Below are positions 5,474 through 5,846 of a stretch of DNA of 5,846 nt, piece after piece. The stretch lies in contig DUTQ01000275.1 of NCBI GenBank assembly GCA_012841995.1, forward strand, positions 1-5,846, given 5' to 3'. The position numbers were made by a program, and so were the translations under genes. This DNA comes from Thermoanaerobacterales bacterium. Lineage in GTDB: Bacteria; Bacillota; Thermosediminibacteria; Thermosediminibacterales; Tepidanaerobacteraceae. A model generated the notes under the pieces. It did no database searches. It was given only the letters and a program-made list of their open reading frames with translations, and was not told where the DNA came from. How positions within the stretch are numbered: the first letter of the stretch is position 1; every line of letters begins with the position of its first letter.

Positions 5474-5846
5474 TTATAATATTTTATATTTTTTTGGCTC
5501 ACTTTCATAAAGATTATTTCCCTTAGAATCTATGACAACAATTGCCGGAAAATCTTCAACAAGGAGTTTATGTATAGCCTCTGCTCCCAGATCCTCATAG
5601 CAAACTACTTCTGCCTTTTTAATACTTTTGGAAATCAAGGCCGCTGCACCACCCACAGCTCCAAAATATACAGCACCATACTCTTTCATAGTATCAATCA
5701 CTTCTTTTGACCTTAAGCCTTTTCCTATCATGCCTTTAAGACCTAATCTTAACAATGGCGGTGTATAAGGATCCATTCGATAACTAGTGGTAGGGCCTGC
5801 CGAACCTATTGCATAGCCCGGTTTAGCCGGAGCCGGTCCTACATAA
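5474..5846 (-). CDS. Fumarate hydratase class I, beta subunit (C-terminal domain), 5'-partial
   Basis: The frame runs from the right window edge (first full codon 5845-5843) to the TAA at 5476-5474, giving 123 visible residues. The ATG at 5776 is internal: upstream in-frame codons read YVGPAPAKPGYAIGSAGPTT, a family hallmark, continuing into SYRMDPYTPPLL and GMIGKG. The beta subunit is usually about 180-190 residues, so roughly the first third is missing. With an alpha subunit that carries the [4Fe-4S] cluster, it reversibly hydrates fumarate to L-malate. The alpha gene is expected just upstream, right of the window. The related L(+)-tartrate dehydratase beta subunit cannot be fully excluded, but the malic-enzyme remnant immediately downstream favours fumarase. 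Conserved glycine-rich segments (FGAVGGAAALIS) and the C-terminal block EDLGAEAIHKLLVEDFPAIV are intact. No frameshift or internal stop is seen. Confidence 0.92.
   Translation of the reverse strand, partial: YVGPAPAKPGYAIGSAGPTTSYRMDPYTPPLLRLGLKGMIGKGLRSKEVIDTMKEYGAVYFGAVGGAAALISKSIKKAEVVCYEDLGAEAIHKLLVEDFPAIVVIDSKGNNLYESEPKKYKIL

Noticed and set aside
5774..5776. ATG at 5776 as the start of the fumarase subunit
   Set aside because: It is the methionine of the conserved RMD motif inside the domain; the frame continues to the window edge with typical fumarase beta residues.
1..5846. CRISPR array, tRNA, rRNA, insertion sequence or attachment site
   Set aside because: No spaced direct repeats, cloverleaf, transposase-like frame or terminal inverted repeats were found on either strand.

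Overview
The window is A+T-rich and reads like a chromosomal segment of an anaerobic Firmicute of the class Clostridia. The evidence is an oxygen-sensitive 2-hydroxyacyl-CoA dehydratase/activase protein, a class I (Fe-S) two-subunit fumarase, a CIRCE operator, strong GGAGG ribosome binding sites and a McsA/ClpC-like Clp ATPase. Genus cannot be fixed from sequence alone.

Layout. (1) Positions 1-1388, plus strand: the 3' part of a fusion protein, with the C-terminal half of an HgdB-type dehydratase subunit followed by a complete BadF/HgdC-type ATPase activator. Its real start lies left of the window. (2) Positions 1389-1450: a short convergent spacer with a GTGCCAGGCAC palindrome that runs one base into the clp stop codon. 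(3) Positions 1451-5163, minus strand: a heat-shock operon read right to left, CIRCE operator - hsp20 (A) - hsp20 (B) - large Clp/Hsp100 ATPase. (4) Positions 5164-5473: an intergenic stretch holding a decayed fragment of a malic enzyme gene (about 5353-5453, minus). (5) Positions 5474-5846, minus strand: the C-terminal part of a fumarase beta subunit whose start lies right of the window.

How the genes work together. The three heat-shock genes make a coherent aggregate-handling module: two small heat-shock holdases hand unfolded protein to a Hsp100 unfoldase. The Hsp100 has a McsA-like zinc finger, a Clp_N domain, two AAA+ modules and a short UVR-containing middle domain as in ClpC. However, the stretch where ClpC/ClpE carry the ClpP-docking loop is short and lacks the VGF/IGF tripeptide. 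This suggests a stand-alone disaggregase, in the manner of the ClpK/ClpG proteins that also travel with small Hsps, rather than a protease partner. The perfect CIRCE in the leader puts the unit under HrcA. A hairpin followed by a U-rich tract, on the minus strand inside the 3' end of the convergent dehydratase gene, is the best terminator candidate for the operon.

The fumarase and the malic-enzyme remnant fit a fumarate-malate-pyruvate cluster in which the malic enzyme copy next to fumarase has been lost here.
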